59,856 nt of DNA from contig JADLAZ010000146.1 in the NCBI GenBank assembly GCA_020849725.1, positions 1 to 59,856 on the forward strand, given 5' to 3'. How positions within the stretch are numbered: position 1 is the first letter of the stretch; every line of letters begins with the position of its first letter. Of the stretch, positions 18,614 to 26,847 are shown in pieces. The translations under genes were made by a program, and so were the position numbers. The notes under the pieces are model-generated. The model made no database searches, was not told where the DNA came from, and worked only from the letters and a program-made list of their open reading frames with translations. This DNA is from Chloroflexota bacterium. Its GTDB lineage: Bacteria > Chloroflexota > Chloroflexia > Thermomicrobiales > JADLAZ01.

Positions 18614-20821
18614 GTGTTCGTTGCGCTCGGCCGGTTCGCCTATCGTGGGCGGTGGCCGATCATCGCCGTCTGGGCCGGCCTCCTGATCGTTTGTCTGCCA
18701 CTTCTACCGCTTGTGTCCGGTGTGCTCAAAGTCGGTGGTTTCTCCAATGAGGCGGCCCAGTCGGCGCGGGCCAGGGCGGTTCTCGAGGAGCGTCTCGGCT
18801 TCAGCCCGGTCTCGCTCGTGGTGGTGTTTCAGAGCGCTGACCTGAGCGCGACTGACCCGGCCTTCGGTGCGCACATGCGCCAGGCGCTTGAGCCGCTGCG
18901 CGCCCTGCCCAACGTGCGCGACATCGTCTATCCCGATCGCAATCCACGCCAGATCGGGCGCGATGGCCGCACAGCCTACGCACTCGTCACCCTCGACCTG
19001 GAGCCGGAGGATTCGCAGCGGCTCATGCCGGCGATCCGGCGCCTCATGGAGCCGACGCCGCTGACGACGTATCTCGCCGGCGCGCCGGCCTTTTATGCCG
19101 ACGTCGAGGCAGTTAGCGCCCGCGACCTCCAGCGCGCCGAACTCGTGGCGCTGCCTTTCGCCGCCGTAGCGTTACTGCTGGTGTTTCGTTCCCTCGTCGG
19201 CGCGGCTGTGCCGCTGGCAGTTGGCGGCGCGAGCGTGGCGGTCGTCCTGGCACTCCTCTACCTGGTCGGTCAGCGCACCGACTTGTCGGTGTTCGTGCTG
19301 AACCTGTCGACGATGCTTGGTCTGGGCCTCGCCATCGACTACTCACTGTTTCTCACCAGCCGCTTCCGCGAAGAACTGCATCAGCACGACGTCGCCACGG
19401 CGCTGACGCGGACCGTCAGCACCGCCGGGCGCGCGGTCGCGTTCTCGGGCCTCACGGTGCTGATCGGGCTGGCTGGCCTGCTCACTTTCGACATCATGTT
19501 CCTACGCTCAGTGGGCGTGGCTGGCGTCATCGTCGTGACGATGGCGGTGCTGGGTGCGCTCACGCTGCTGCCGGCCGTACTGGCCGTGCTTGGGCCGCAC
19601 ATCGACGCGTTCCGGCTCCTGCCCGAGCCGCCCGACCGCGGCGACGTGTGGGAGAAGCTGGCGGCATGGATCATGCGCCGGCCGTGGATGGTGTTCATCC
19701 CCACGCTGCTGCTGCTGCTCGCCCTCGGCTTGCCCTTCCTGCACGTCCGCCTCAGCAGCCCCGATGCGGCCATCCTGCCGCGCGACCTCGAGTCGCGCCA
19801 GGGCTATGACATCCTCTACGAGCAGTACGGCGCGGGACAGATCGCGCCGGTGCTGGTGGTCGTCCAGGCCACGGACGGGGCGATCCTCAGCCCAGCCCAT
19901 GTCTCAACGCTCTTCGACTACACGCGCCGCATCCAGGCCGTTCCCGGCGTGACTCGTGTCGACAGCATCACGACTCTCGACCGACGGCTGACGCGCGAGC
20001 AGTATCAGATCCTCTACGGCAACACAGGCAGTCTGCCCGAGGCGCTCTCCGAGGGCTTCCTCCGCGCCTATGCGCGTGGCGACACGACGCTCGTCAGCGT
20101 GACGACGGTCTACCCGCCGAACGCACCAGAGGCGCGGGCGCTCGTAGCGACCTTGCGCGCCACACCGGTCGGACCGGGTCTCATCACCCTCGTGGACGGT
20201 GGGCCAGCTGAGATCGTTGACATCGTCGATGGCTTGTACAGCGACGCACCAGGCGCGCTGTTGGTCATCGTCGGTGCGACGTACCTGGCGCTGCTGGTCC
20301 TGTTCCGCTCGGTGGTCCTGCCCCTCAAGGCGATCGTGATGAACACCCTCAGCATCCTGGCCAGCTACGGGGCACTGGTCTGGATTTTCCAGGATGGCAA
20401 CCTGAGCGGCACACTGGGGTTCACACCACTCGGCTTCGTCGAGGCGTCGCTGCCCATCCTGATGTTCTGCACCCTGTTCGGGCTGAGTATGGACTATGAG
20501 GTCTTTCTCCTGTCGCGGGTCAAAGAGGCCTACGATAAGACCGGCGATAACGCGGCGAGTGTCGCCATCGGACTGCAGAAGAGCGGGCGCATCATCACCA
20601 GCGCCGCGCTGATCGTGGTCGTCGTGTCGGCGTCGTTCGTGACAGCCGATATCATCCTGGTCAAGGCGCTCGGCCTGGGCATCGCGATCGCCGTTTTCCT
20701 GGACACAACCGTGGTGCGCGCCCTCCTTGTGCCCAGCACGATGCAACTACTCGGCCACGTGAACTGGTACGCGCCGGGATGGTTGCGGCGCCTCCTGCCC
20801 AACGTAGGTGACGAAAGCTAG
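18614..20821 (+). CDS. MMPL family (RND-superfamily) membrane transporter
   Basis: 735 residues with two homologous halves. Each half has one N-terminal helix, a large extracytoplasmic loop and a five-helix bundle. Half one starts with FAYRGRWPIIAVWAGLLIVCLPLLP; the bundle shows LGLGLAIDYSLFLTSRFREEL, the GxxxDY-type motif at the proton pathway. Half two starts at RRPWMVFIPTLLLLLALGLPFL and has LFGLSMDYEVFLLSRVKEAY, the matching motif. In other bacteria MMPL proteins export lipids or other hydrophobic compounds driven by proton motive force; the substrate is unknown here. The GTG start follows AAGGAG with five bases. The lipoprotein gene begins 18 bases after its stop, so the two are probably co-transcribed. 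Confidence 0.9.
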   Translation: MFVALGRFAYRGRWPIIAVWAGLLIVCLPLLPLVSGVLKVGGFSNEAAQSARARAVLEERLGFSPVSLVVVFQSADLSATDPAFGAHMRQALEPLRALPNVRDIVYPDRNPRQIGRDGRTAYALVTLDLEPEDSQRLMPAIRRLMEPTPLTTYLAGAPAFYADVEAVSARDLQRAELVALPFAAVALLLVFRSLVGAAVPLAVGGASVAVVLALLYLVGQRTDLSVFVLNLSTMLGLGLAIDYSLFLTSRFREELHQHDVATALTRTVSTAGRAVAFSGLTVLIGLAGLLTFDIMFLRSVGVAGVIVVTMAVLGALTLLPAVLAVLGPHIDAFRLLPEPPDRGDVWEKLAAWIMRRPWMVFIPTLLLLLALGLPFLHVRLSSPDAAILPRDLESRQGYDILYEQYGAGQIAPVLVVVQATDGAILSPAHVSTLFDYTRRIQAVPGVTRVDSITTLDRRLTREQYQILYGNTGSLPEALSEGFLRAYARGDTTLVSVTTVYPPNAPEARALVATLRATPVGPGLITLVDGGPAEIVDIVDGLYSDAPGALLVIVGATYLALLVLFRSVVLPLKAIVMNTLSILASYGALVWIFQDGNLSGTLGFTPLGFVEASLPILMFCTLFGLSMDYEVFLLSRVKEAYDKTGDNAASVAIGLQKSGRIITSAALIVVVVSASFVTADIILVKALGLGIAIAVFLDTTVVRALLVPSTMQLLGHVNWYAPGWLRRLLPNVGDES

Positions 20822-20839
20822 CGAAAGCGTGCGCAGACG

Positions 20840-21940
20840 ATGATGACCCGCCGTCCTCCAAAGTTGCTGGCGATAGCCATCGGGCTGGCCACCCTGCTGG
20901 CCGCCTGCGCCAGCCCGCCGCCGACGTCACTGCCGCCCGCGCCGACAGTGACGCCCGCGCCCACGCCGATCACGCCGGCGGCGCCGTGGCGGAAGCCGCC
21001 ACCTACACCGCTGACTCTTCCGGGCGATGAGGCGCCGCACGATGTCCTGACCGAGTGGTGGTACTACACTGGTCACCTGGCAGCAGCGACCGGCGAGCGC
21101 TATGGCTTCGAGTTCGTCATCTTCCAGGTGCGGCTGGGCGACAGTGGGGTAGGCTATCTCAGCCATGTCGCCGTGACCGACATCAGCCGCGGCCGCTTCA
21201 CTTTTGACCAGCGCACGGCGATGGGACCGCAGCCGCAGCCGGGCGATGGCGGTTTCGCGCTGGCGCTCGACGACTGGACTATGCGCGGCCGCGACGGTCG
21301 CGATCATCTGCGCGCAACGATACCGGACTACGCCATCGATCTGGCGTTGACGGCACAAAAACCGCCAGCGCTGCACCTTGGCGCCGGCTACATCTCGTTT
21401 GGACCGGCCGGCGACTCGTACTACTACTCGCGCACCCGCATGACCGTGACGGGCGCCGTTGTCGATGGCGGCATCGCCCGGCCCGTGACGGGAACTGCCT
21501 GGTTCGACAAGCAGTGGGGTGACTTCATCAGCGTCAAGGGCGGTGGATGGGACTGGTACGCGCTTCAACTCGACGACGGCGCAGACATCATGATCTTCGA
21601 TGTGCGCGATCCAGCCGGTCGTCCTTCCATCACCTACGGCTCTTACGTCGATGCCGGCGGTGGATTGAGCGACCTGCCGCCGGGTCAGTTCACAGTTGAG
21701 GCGACCGGGCAATGGACCAGTCCCCGCTCCGGAGCCACCTACCCGAGCGGCTGGCGAGTCCGCGTGCCGAACCGGCGGCTCGATCTGGCGGTGACGCCGG
21801 TGCTGGTCGACCAGGAACTGGACACACGGCCGACGACCGGTGTGATCTACTGGGAAGGCGCCGTCCACGTCGCCGGGCAGCGCGACGGGCAGCCCGTGAC
21901 CGGGCGCGGCTATGTCGAATTGACGGGCTACGCCCGATAA
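20840..21940 (+). CDS. Lipocalin-like (CrtC/AttH-type) lipoprotein
   Basis: 366 residues. The N-terminus is a lipoprotein signal, KLLAIAIGLATLLAAC, with the lipidated Cys at 23 and a Pro/Thr-rich stretch after it. The mature part matches the lipocalin-like hydrolase family once named hydroxyneurosporene synthase/AttH: PHDVLTEWWYYTGHLAA, YGFEFVIFQVRLG, YLSHVAVTDISRGRFTFDQR, TGTAWFDKQWGDF, WDWYALQLDDGADIMIFDVRD and GVIYWEGAVHVAGQRDGQPVTGRGYVELTGYAR. It would be anchored outside the cytoplasmic membrane. No carotenoid genes are nearby, so a carotenoid role is unlikely. The closeness to the MMPL gene suggests handling of an exported hydrophobic compound (inference). Confidence 0.85.
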   Translation: MMTRRPPKLLAIAIGLATLLAACASPPPTSLPPAPTVTPAPTPITPAAPWRKPPPTPLTLPGDEAPHDVLTEWWYYTGHLAAATGERYGFEFVIFQVRLGDSGVGYLSHVAVTDISRGRFTFDQRTAMGPQPQPGDGGFALALDDWTMRGRDGRDHLRATIPDYAIDLALTAQKPPALHLGAGYISFGPAGDSYYYSRTRMTVTGAVVDGGIARPVTGTAWFDKQWGDFISVKGGGWDWYALQLDDGADIMIFDVRDPAGRPSITYGSYVDAGGGLSDLPPGQFTVEATGQWTSPRSGATYPSGWRVRVPNRRLDLAVTPVLVDQELDTRPTTGVIYWEGAVHVAGQRDGQPVTGRGYVELTGYAR

Positions 21941-21978
21941 GGAACGCGCGGTGTCCGTGCCAGGTGGCTGGCCAGAAC

Positions 21979-21987
21979 TGCTACACT
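21979..21987 (+). promoter_or_regulatory. Extended -10 element, TGC-TACACT, for nadK
   Basis: TGCTACACT about 42 bases before the nadK start, in the short gap after the lipoprotein gene. No clear -35 hexamer. Confidence 0.35.
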
Positions 21988-22028
21988 TGGGCGGAGAACG
22001 CCGGGCAACGCCAGTGGGGAGGCGGACG

Positions 22029-22844
22029 ATGCAGTCGCTACGCCGTGCCGGTCTGGTCATTCATCCACGGCGCGACGCCTGGAAGGTCGGTGAGCAGGTC
22101 GAGGAACTGCTTACCGAGCGTGGCATCAGCGTCGTGGCGGCCGCGCCGGTCGTGCCCGACCTTGATGCCGTCATCGTGTTGGGCGGTGACGGCCTGCTCA
22201 TGCGCACCGCGTGCGACTACGCTCCCTACGACTGCCCGGTGCTCGGCATCAACCTGGGGCACCTCGGCTTCCTGACGGCGGCCGAGCGGCCGGGTGCGCT
22301 GGCGGCCGTCGAAGCGCTCATCACCGGCGCCTATCGCGTCGAGCAGCGGATGATGCTGGAGGCGCAGGCGAGCTGGCTGCCGCCCAACCGCTCGATCCTG
22401 GCGCTGAACGACATCGTCTTCAGCAGCGGCACCAAGATGGCCAACTTCGACGTGCGCATCGCCTCGCAGACGCTCGCCTTCCGCAGCGACGGCGTCATCA
22501 TCGCCACTTCGACCGGGTCGACGGCGTATAACGCCTCGGCCTTCGGGCCGATCATCGACCCGGCCGTCGATTGCATGATCGTCAACATCCGCTACCCGCA
22601 GCCGCTGCCGTTTCCGCCGGTCGTCGTCCATCCGTCACGCTCGCTCGAGGTCTGCGTCGCTGATGGCGGCAATGTCGTGCTGACGCCGGACGGGCGCACC
22701 GATCTGTCGGTCGAGGCGGGATCGCAGGTGACGATCCAGGCGTCGGCGCACACGGCCAAGCTGGTGCGGCTGCCGCACAACGACTTTTTTGACACGCTGA
22801 ATGAGAAGTTCAACCTGCCGCTGCGCACTGGCACGCGACGCTGA
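22029..22844 (+). CDS. nadK: NAD kinase
   Basis: Phosphorylates NAD+ to NADP+ in the cytoplasm using ATP or polyphosphate. The 271-residue product has the NAD-kinase signature GGDG in AVIVLGGDGLLMRTA, then LGINLGHLGFLTAAE, LNDIVFSSG (the NE/D motif as ND), DGVIIATSTGSTAYNASAFGPI (the ADP-ribose and catalytic region) and VVVHPSRSLEV. The start is the ATG (MQSLRRAGLVIHPRRDA) five bases after GGGGAGG. It follows the lipoprotein gene in the same direction. A small reverse-strand gene ends three bases beyond its stop. Confidence 0.95.
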   Translation: MQSLRRAGLVIHPRRDAWKVGEQVEELLTERGISVVAAAPVVPDLDAVIVLGGDGLLMRTACDYAPYDCPVLGINLGHLGFLTAAERPGALAAVEALITGAYRVEQRMMLEAQASWLPPNRSILALNDIVFSSGTKMANFDVRIASQTLAFRSDGVIIATSTGSTAYNASAFGPIIDPAVDCMIVNIRYPQPLPFPPVVVHPSRSLEVCVADGGNVVLTPDGRTDLSVEAGSQVTIQASAHTAKLVRLPHNDFFDTLNEKFNLPLRTGTRR

Positions 22845-22847
22845 CGG

Positions 22848-23093
22848 TCAGGCGCTCGGTCGCGACTGGCGGTCGAGCTGAGCGGCCAGTTCTTTTATCA
22901 TCAGGCTGAGCGTCAACCCGCTGCGCCGGCCGGCCCGAAAGATCGCCGCCAGCGCCAGATCGCTCGGCACCGCCAGCCGCGCGGCGACAGCAGCCAGCGC
23001 CTCCTGTGCCCCTGTCTCAGCCAGCTCTCGCTCTAGATCGGTGACTTCCTCGCGCACGCGGGCGATGTAATCATGCTGGGCAATCGCGCTCAC
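22848..23093 (-). CDS. Small soluble protein, 81 residues, unknown
   Basis: Starts at the GTG directly after GGGAGGGATAC, which is a better site than the ATG eight codons upstream. The product is helical and charged, SAIAQHDYIARVREEVTDLERELAETGAQEALAAVAARLAVPSD, with a possible short coiled coil in the first third. A C-terminal half follows that could be a small HTH (DLALAAIFRAGRRSGLTLSLMIKELAAQL). No family was recognised. It converges on nadK with a 3-base gap and is divergent from the c-di-AMP riboswitch module. Confidence 0.55.
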   Translation of the reverse strand: MSAIAQHDYIARVREEVTDLERELAETGAQEALAAVAARLAVPSDLALAAIFRAGRRSGLTLSLMIKELAAQLDRQSRPSA

Positions 23094-23197
23094 GTATCCC
23101 TCCCTTGGTCGCGCCACGGCCGCCTCGGCCGTCGTTGCGCTGCAATGATAGGGCCTGGAGAGTCACAAGAGCCAGGGGCGCGCTGCCAACTCGGTTC

Positions 23198-23226
23198 TTG
23201 ACGGGCGCCGGTTCTAGTGCTAGGCT
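23198..23226 (+). promoter_or_regulatory. Sigma-70-like promoter of the c-di-AMP riboswitch transcript
   Basis: TTGACG (23198-23203), exactly 17 bases, then TAGGCT (23221-23226) with an extended TGC at 23218-23220. Transcription would begin near 23233, about ten bases before the riboswitch P1 stem. The arrangement fits a leader that starts with the aptamer. Confidence 0.6.
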
Positions 23227-23243
23227 GCGCTCACAATCGAGAC

Positions 23244-23364
23244 TGCCGAATCCACCTGACGCCGGTGGAACGGGGGACCCACGATCCTGGGGTGAATCCG
23301 AGCCGGTCCGCCGGCGCGGTAGGGTAGCCTTCGCGCCCGAACCCGTCAGCTAACCTCGTAGGCA
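23244..23364 (+). promoter_or_regulatory. c-di-AMP riboswitch (ydaO/yuaA type)
   Basis: The conserved core of the ydaO/yuaA aptamer can be read in order. It runs GGGGGACCCA (23272-23281), TGGGGTGAATCC (23288-23299), AGGGTAGCC (23321-23329), CCGAACCCGTCAGC (23337-23350) and TAACCTCGTAGGC (23351-23363). The ends TGCC (23244-23247) and GGCA (23361-23364) close a P1 stem. CCACC/GGTGG (23252-23256 with 23264-23268) and GCCGG/CCGGC (near 23302-23314) form internal hairpins. Members of this class bind cyclic di-AMP and usually turn genes off when it is high. The gene it leads into encodes a c-di-AMP receptor-like protein. Confidence 0.93.
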
Positions 23365-23392
23365 TGGTGAAGGAGGCAGCACGGCGCCAATC

Positions 23393-23416
23393 GGCCCGGG
23401 GCTTCGGCCTCGGGCC
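23393..23416 (+). terminator. Terminator-like hairpin, expression platform of the riboswitch
   Basis: GGCCCGGGGC (23393-23402), loop TTCG, GCCTCGGGCC (23407-23416): a 10-bp stem with one G-T pair and a very stable UUCG-type tetraloop. It is followed by GTCGTTGTGT, only a weak U tract. It lies 28 bases after the aptamer and about 72 before the start codon, the expected position for transcriptional control. Confidence 0.6.
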
Positions 23417-23488
23417 GTCGTTGTGTCCGGCACGGCCAGCGCCTCCAACGCACGGGCTACCGAATCCCTCGCGGAAGGAGATCGCCTG

Positions 23489-24208
23489 ATGTCGTCATCG
23501 AGACTCACAGTCGCCATCATTCAGCCAGAGGATGCCAACGGCCTCCTGACCGCGCTTGCGGCAGTTGGCTGCGGCGCAACATATTTGACCGCGCGCGGGG
23601 GCTTTCTCAACCGCCACGCCGTCGCCGTCCTGGTCCTCGCCGACATCAGCCGCGAGACAGCGGTCATCCAGGCCATTCGCTCGACCTGCTCGACGCGCAC
23701 GGTGCTGGTGACGCCCGTCGCCGAGGCTGAGTTCGGCTACGTGCCGGAGCCGATTGAGGTCGAGATCGGCGGCGCGGTGATGTTCGGTCTGGCCGCCAGC
23801 AGCACCAGCTGGGGCAACGCTGCCGCCCCACCTGGCCGACCCGGAGGCGGCGTGATGGGCAGCACGACGGTGCCGGGCGCGATCGTGACGCCGTTGGAGT
23901 CAACCAGGGAGGGGCCGCTCATGCTCGATACATCACCGGCCAAGCTCATCGTGGCGATCGTGCCCGACCGCGTGGCCGGCAAGGTCGTCGCCGCACTGGT
24001 CGAGCGCCGCTTTGGCGCCACCAGCGTTGGCAGCACCGGCGGGTTCTTGCGTCGAGGGAATACTACCATCCTCACCGGTGTGCCCGCCGACCAGGCCAAC
24101 CAGGCCACCGCTCTGATCGAGGCAACGTGCCGAGCCGCACCGGAAGTCGAGCCACGCGAAGGCGGTGTCGTCTTCGCGCTCGACGTTGACTGGCGGTTGC
24201 GCGTCTGA
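23489..24208 (+). CDS. Tandem cyclic-di-AMP receptor-like protein (two PstA/DarA, DUF970 domains)
   Basis: 239 residues made of two copies of a PII-like domain that normally occurs singly in about 110 residues. Copy one (about 4-105) reads RLTVAIIQPEDANGLLTALA, ARGGFLNRH, then YVPEPIEVEIGGAVMFGL. Copy two (about 150-239) reads KLIVAIVPDRVAGKVVAALVERRFGA, TGGFLRRGNTT, then GGVVFALDV. They are joined by a Gly/Pro/Ser-rich linker. Copy two keeps the family's TGGFL..GNTT loop; copy one has lost GNTT but keeps the YVP..VEVGG part, so each half has kept different conserved pieces. DarA/PstA proteins are trimers that bind c-di-AMP between subunits. The start is the ATG eight bases after GGAAGGAG. 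It lies directly under the c-di-AMP riboswitch. Confidence 0.88.
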   Translation: MSSSRLTVAIIQPEDANGLLTALAAVGCGATYLTARGGFLNRHAVAVLVLADISRETAVIQAIRSTCSTRTVLVTPVAEAEFGYVPEPIEVEIGGAVMFGLAASSTSWGNAAAPPGRPGGGVMGSTTVPGAIVTPLESTREGPLMLDTSPAKLIVAIVPDRVAGKVVAALVERRFGATSVGSTGGFLRRGNTTILTGVPADQANQATALIEATCRAAPEVEPREGGVVFALDVDWRLRV

Positions 24209-24375
24209 CCGCTCGCGCCGCGCAGCCGTTGACAGGCCGGCTCCCCACGGGCATGATCGCCCGGCCGGGCGGGTCGGAGCACCGTGCGGTCGCCGCTCCA
24301 AGTGCTGCCGCCCACCGGAGCTAACCGGGCTAGGCCGATTGGCGGCCCGCTCGTCCACAGCGAGGAGGTTCGACC

Positions 24376-26685
24376 GTGGTCCTCAGCAACTACGTCGGCG
24401 CGCGCGTCAAGCGCAAGGAGGATCCGCGCCTCATCACCGGCGCCAGCACGTATGTCGACGATCTCAACTTACCGGGCATGGTGCATTTGGCTCTGGTCCG
24501 CAGCCCACACGCGCACGCCGTCATTCGCTCGATCGACACTGCGGCCGCATCTGCCGCACCCGGCGTCGTCAAGGTTTACACGGTCGAAGACCTCAAGCGC
24601 ATTGGGCCGCCAATCCCCGGCGAAGGAGGCGGCGAGGGCGGCGCGGCTGCCGCGGTGAGCGGCATCGTTCGCTATGCACTGGCCACCGACCGGGTCCGGT
24701 TCCTGGGCGAGGCTGTCGTCGCCGTCGCCGCGACCGACGCCTATGCCGCGCGGGACGCCGCCGCGATGGTCGAGGTCGTCTACGACGAATTGCCAGTCGT
24801 GACCGACCTGGAGGCGGCGATCGTCGACGGTGCGCCGCAGGTGCATGCCACCATCGCCAACAATGTTTTCGTCAACTGGACCAAGCAGGCCGGCGACGTG
24901 GCCGGCGCGTTCGCTGCCGCCGATGCGGTCGTGACGCAGCGCATCCTGAGCCAGCGCCTGGCGCCGCTGTCGATGGAAACGCGCGGCGCCGTCATTCAGC
25001 CTGATGCTTTCACCGGCGGGCTGACGGCCTGGTCGTCAACGCAGGCGCCGCATCAGATGCGCGCCCAACTGGCGCAGGCAACTGGCCTGCCGGAGAACCA
25101 GATCCGAGTGATCGCCCCCGAGGTTGGAGGCGGCTTCGGCGCCAAGATTGGACTGTATCCGGAAGACGGCCTGCAGGCGGTGATCGCCCTTGACCTCAAG
25201 CGCCCGGTCAAGTGGGTCGAGACACGGTCCGAGAACCTGATGACGATGAACCACGGCCGGGCGCAGATCGCTGACCTCTCGGTCGCCTGCAAGCGCGATG
25301 GCACCGTCACAGCGCTGCGGATGAACATCCTGGCTGACCTGGGCGCCTATCCAATGGCCTCCATCGTGCCGACGCTTACCGGTCTGATGGCCACTGGCGT
25401 GTACAAGATCGAGAACCTCGACGCCACCATCCGCTGCGTGATGACGAACACGATGTCAGTCGCCGCCTATCGCGGCGCCGGCCGACCCGAGGCTGCCTAC
25501 TACATCGAGCGCCTGATGGACATGGTGGCGGCCGAGTTGAAGCTTGATCCGGCCGAGGTGCGCCGGCGCAACTACATTCCGTCTGACGCCTTTCCCTATC
25601 AGACGGTGGGTGGCGCAAATTACGACAGTGGCGAGTACGAGCGCAACCTGGACTACGCGCTCCAGGTTGCGAACTATCAGGGCATGCGCGCCGAGCAGGC
25701 GGCGCTGCGCGCTCAGGGACGCCTGATCGGCATCGGCCTGGCCACGTACACCGAGATCTGCGGCTTCGGTCCGTACGAGAGCGCCACGGTCCGGGTCGAG
25801 CCAACCGGCACCGTTACCGTGTTCACCGGCGTGTCGCCGCACGGTCAGGGATCGGAGACGACGTTCGCCCAGCTTGTGGCCGACCAGCTCGGCGTACCGT
25901 TCGATGATATCCAGGTCAAGCATGGCGACACGGCCAACACGCCGATGGGCATCGGCACGATGGGTAGCCGCAGTGTGGTCGTCGGCGGCTCGGCGCTCGT
26001 CCAGGCCATGGATATGATCGTCGACAAGGCGCGCAAGATCGCCGCCGGCATGCTGGAGGTGGCCGAGGCCGACATCGTCGCCGAGCGGGGCGTCTTCCAC
26101 GTCTCCGGGGCGCCGACGCGGTCGATCACGCTCAAGCAGGTAGCCGAAAAGGCGTACAGCGGCGCGCAACTGCCGGACGGCCTGCCGCCCGGGCTAGACG
26201 CAACCAACTTCTTCCGGCCACCGGACACCACCTTCCCGTTCGGCACGCACGTGGCCATGGTCGAGGTCGACCGCGACACGGGGGTGCCGACGTTGCTGCG
26301 CTACTACTCGATCGACGACTGCGGGCACGTCATCAGCCCGCTGCTGGCCGATGGCCAGGTGCATGGCGGCCTAGCCCAGGGCATCGCGCAGGCACTGTAC
26401 GAAGAGGTCGTCTATGACGAGCAAGGTCAGCTCCTTACCGGCTCGCTGATGGATTACACGGTGCCGAAGGCGTGGCAGTTGCCCACGTATCATCTCGACC
26501 GCACGGTCACACCCAGTCCGCGCAATCCGTTGGGCGCCAAAGGCATTGGCGAGGCGGCGACCATTGGCTCGACACCCTGCGCAGCCAATGCCGTCCTGGA
26601 CGCGCTCGCGCCGCTGGGCGTGCGCCACGTCGATCTGCCGTTGCGACCGGAGAAGCTGTGGCGGTTGATCCACGCTCAGGACTAG
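24376..26685 (+). CDS. Xanthine dehydrogenase/CoxL-family molybdenum hydroxylase large subunit (orphan)
   Basis: 769 residues binding the molybdopterin cytosine dinucleotide cofactor. The N-terminal domain begins YVGARVKRKEDPRLITGASTYVDDLNLPGMVHLALVRSPHAHA. Cofactor segments include APEVGGGFGAKIGLYPEDGL and AYRGAGRPEAAYYIERLMD. Near the C-terminus come NPLGAKGIGEAATIGSTPCAANAVLDAL, whose Glu is the catalytic base of the family. The AYRCSFR loop of true aerobic CO dehydrogenase is replaced by AYRGAGR, so it is not a form I CODH. The usual FAD (CoxM) and 2Fe-2S (CoxS) subunit genes are not adjacent on either side. The GTG start follows GAGGAGG with seven bases. The substrate is unknown, probably an aldehyde, heterocycle or purine. 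Confidence 0.9.
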   Translation: MVLSNYVGARVKRKEDPRLITGASTYVDDLNLPGMVHLALVRSPHAHAVIRSIDTAAASAAPGVVKVYTVEDLKRIGPPIPGEGGGEGGAAAAVSGIVRYALATDRVRFLGEAVVAVAATDAYAARDAAAMVEVVYDELPVVTDLEAAIVDGAPQVHATIANNVFVNWTKQAGDVAGAFAAADAVVTQRILSQRLAPLSMETRGAVIQPDAFTGGLTAWSSTQAPHQMRAQLAQATGLPENQIRVIAPEVGGGFGAKIGLYPEDGLQAVIALDLKRPVKWVETRSENLMTMNHGRAQIADLSVACKRDGTVTALRMNILADLGAYPMASIVPTLTGLMATGVYKIENLDATIRCVMTNTMSVAAYRGAGRPEAAYYIERLMDMVAAELKLDPAEVRRRNYIPSDAFPYQTVGGANYDSGEYERNLDYALQVANYQGMRAEQAALRAQGRLIGIGLATYTEICGFGPYESATVRVEPTGTVTVFTGVSPHGQGSETTFAQLVADQLGVPFDDIQVKHGDTANTPMGIGTMGSRSVVVGGSALVQAMDMIVDKARKIAAGMLEVAEADIVAERGVFHVSGAPTRSITLKQVAEKAYSGAQLPDGLPPGLDATNFFRPPDTTFPFGTHVAMVEVDRDTGVPTLLRYYSIDDCGHVISPLLADGQVHGGLAQGIAQALYEEVVYDEQGQLLTGSLMDYTVPKAWQLPTYHLDRTVTPSPRNPLGAKGIGEAATIGSTPCAANAVLDALAPLGVRHVDLPLRPEKLWRLIHAQD

Positions 26686-26720
26686 ATCGTTCCCGTCACC
26701 AATAACTGCCCACTGACGAC

Positions 26721-26754
26721 GGCGCGGCCCGGTCGAGATGACCCGGGCCGCGCC
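26721..26754 (+). terminator. 12-bp GC-rich hairpin after the molybdenum hydroxylase gene
   Basis: GGCGCGGCCCGG (26721-26732) pairs perfectly with CCGGGCCGCGCC (26743-26754) around a ten-base loop. It lies 36 bases after the stop codon. There is no T tract, like other candidate terminators in this window. Confidence 0.55.
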
Positions 26755-26847
26755 GCTGTGTGGCCAGCGCCAGCCGTCCGGACATCGTGAGGTATGCTTG
26801 GTCTGGGCAATGGCGGACCGCGCGGAGTCAGGCGGAGGAGGCGGGTC

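Noticed and set aside
24376..26685. Annotation as aerobic carbon monoxide dehydrogenase large subunit
   Set aside because: The AYRCSFR active-site loop of form I CODH is replaced by AYRGAGR, and CoxM/CoxS genes are missing nearby.
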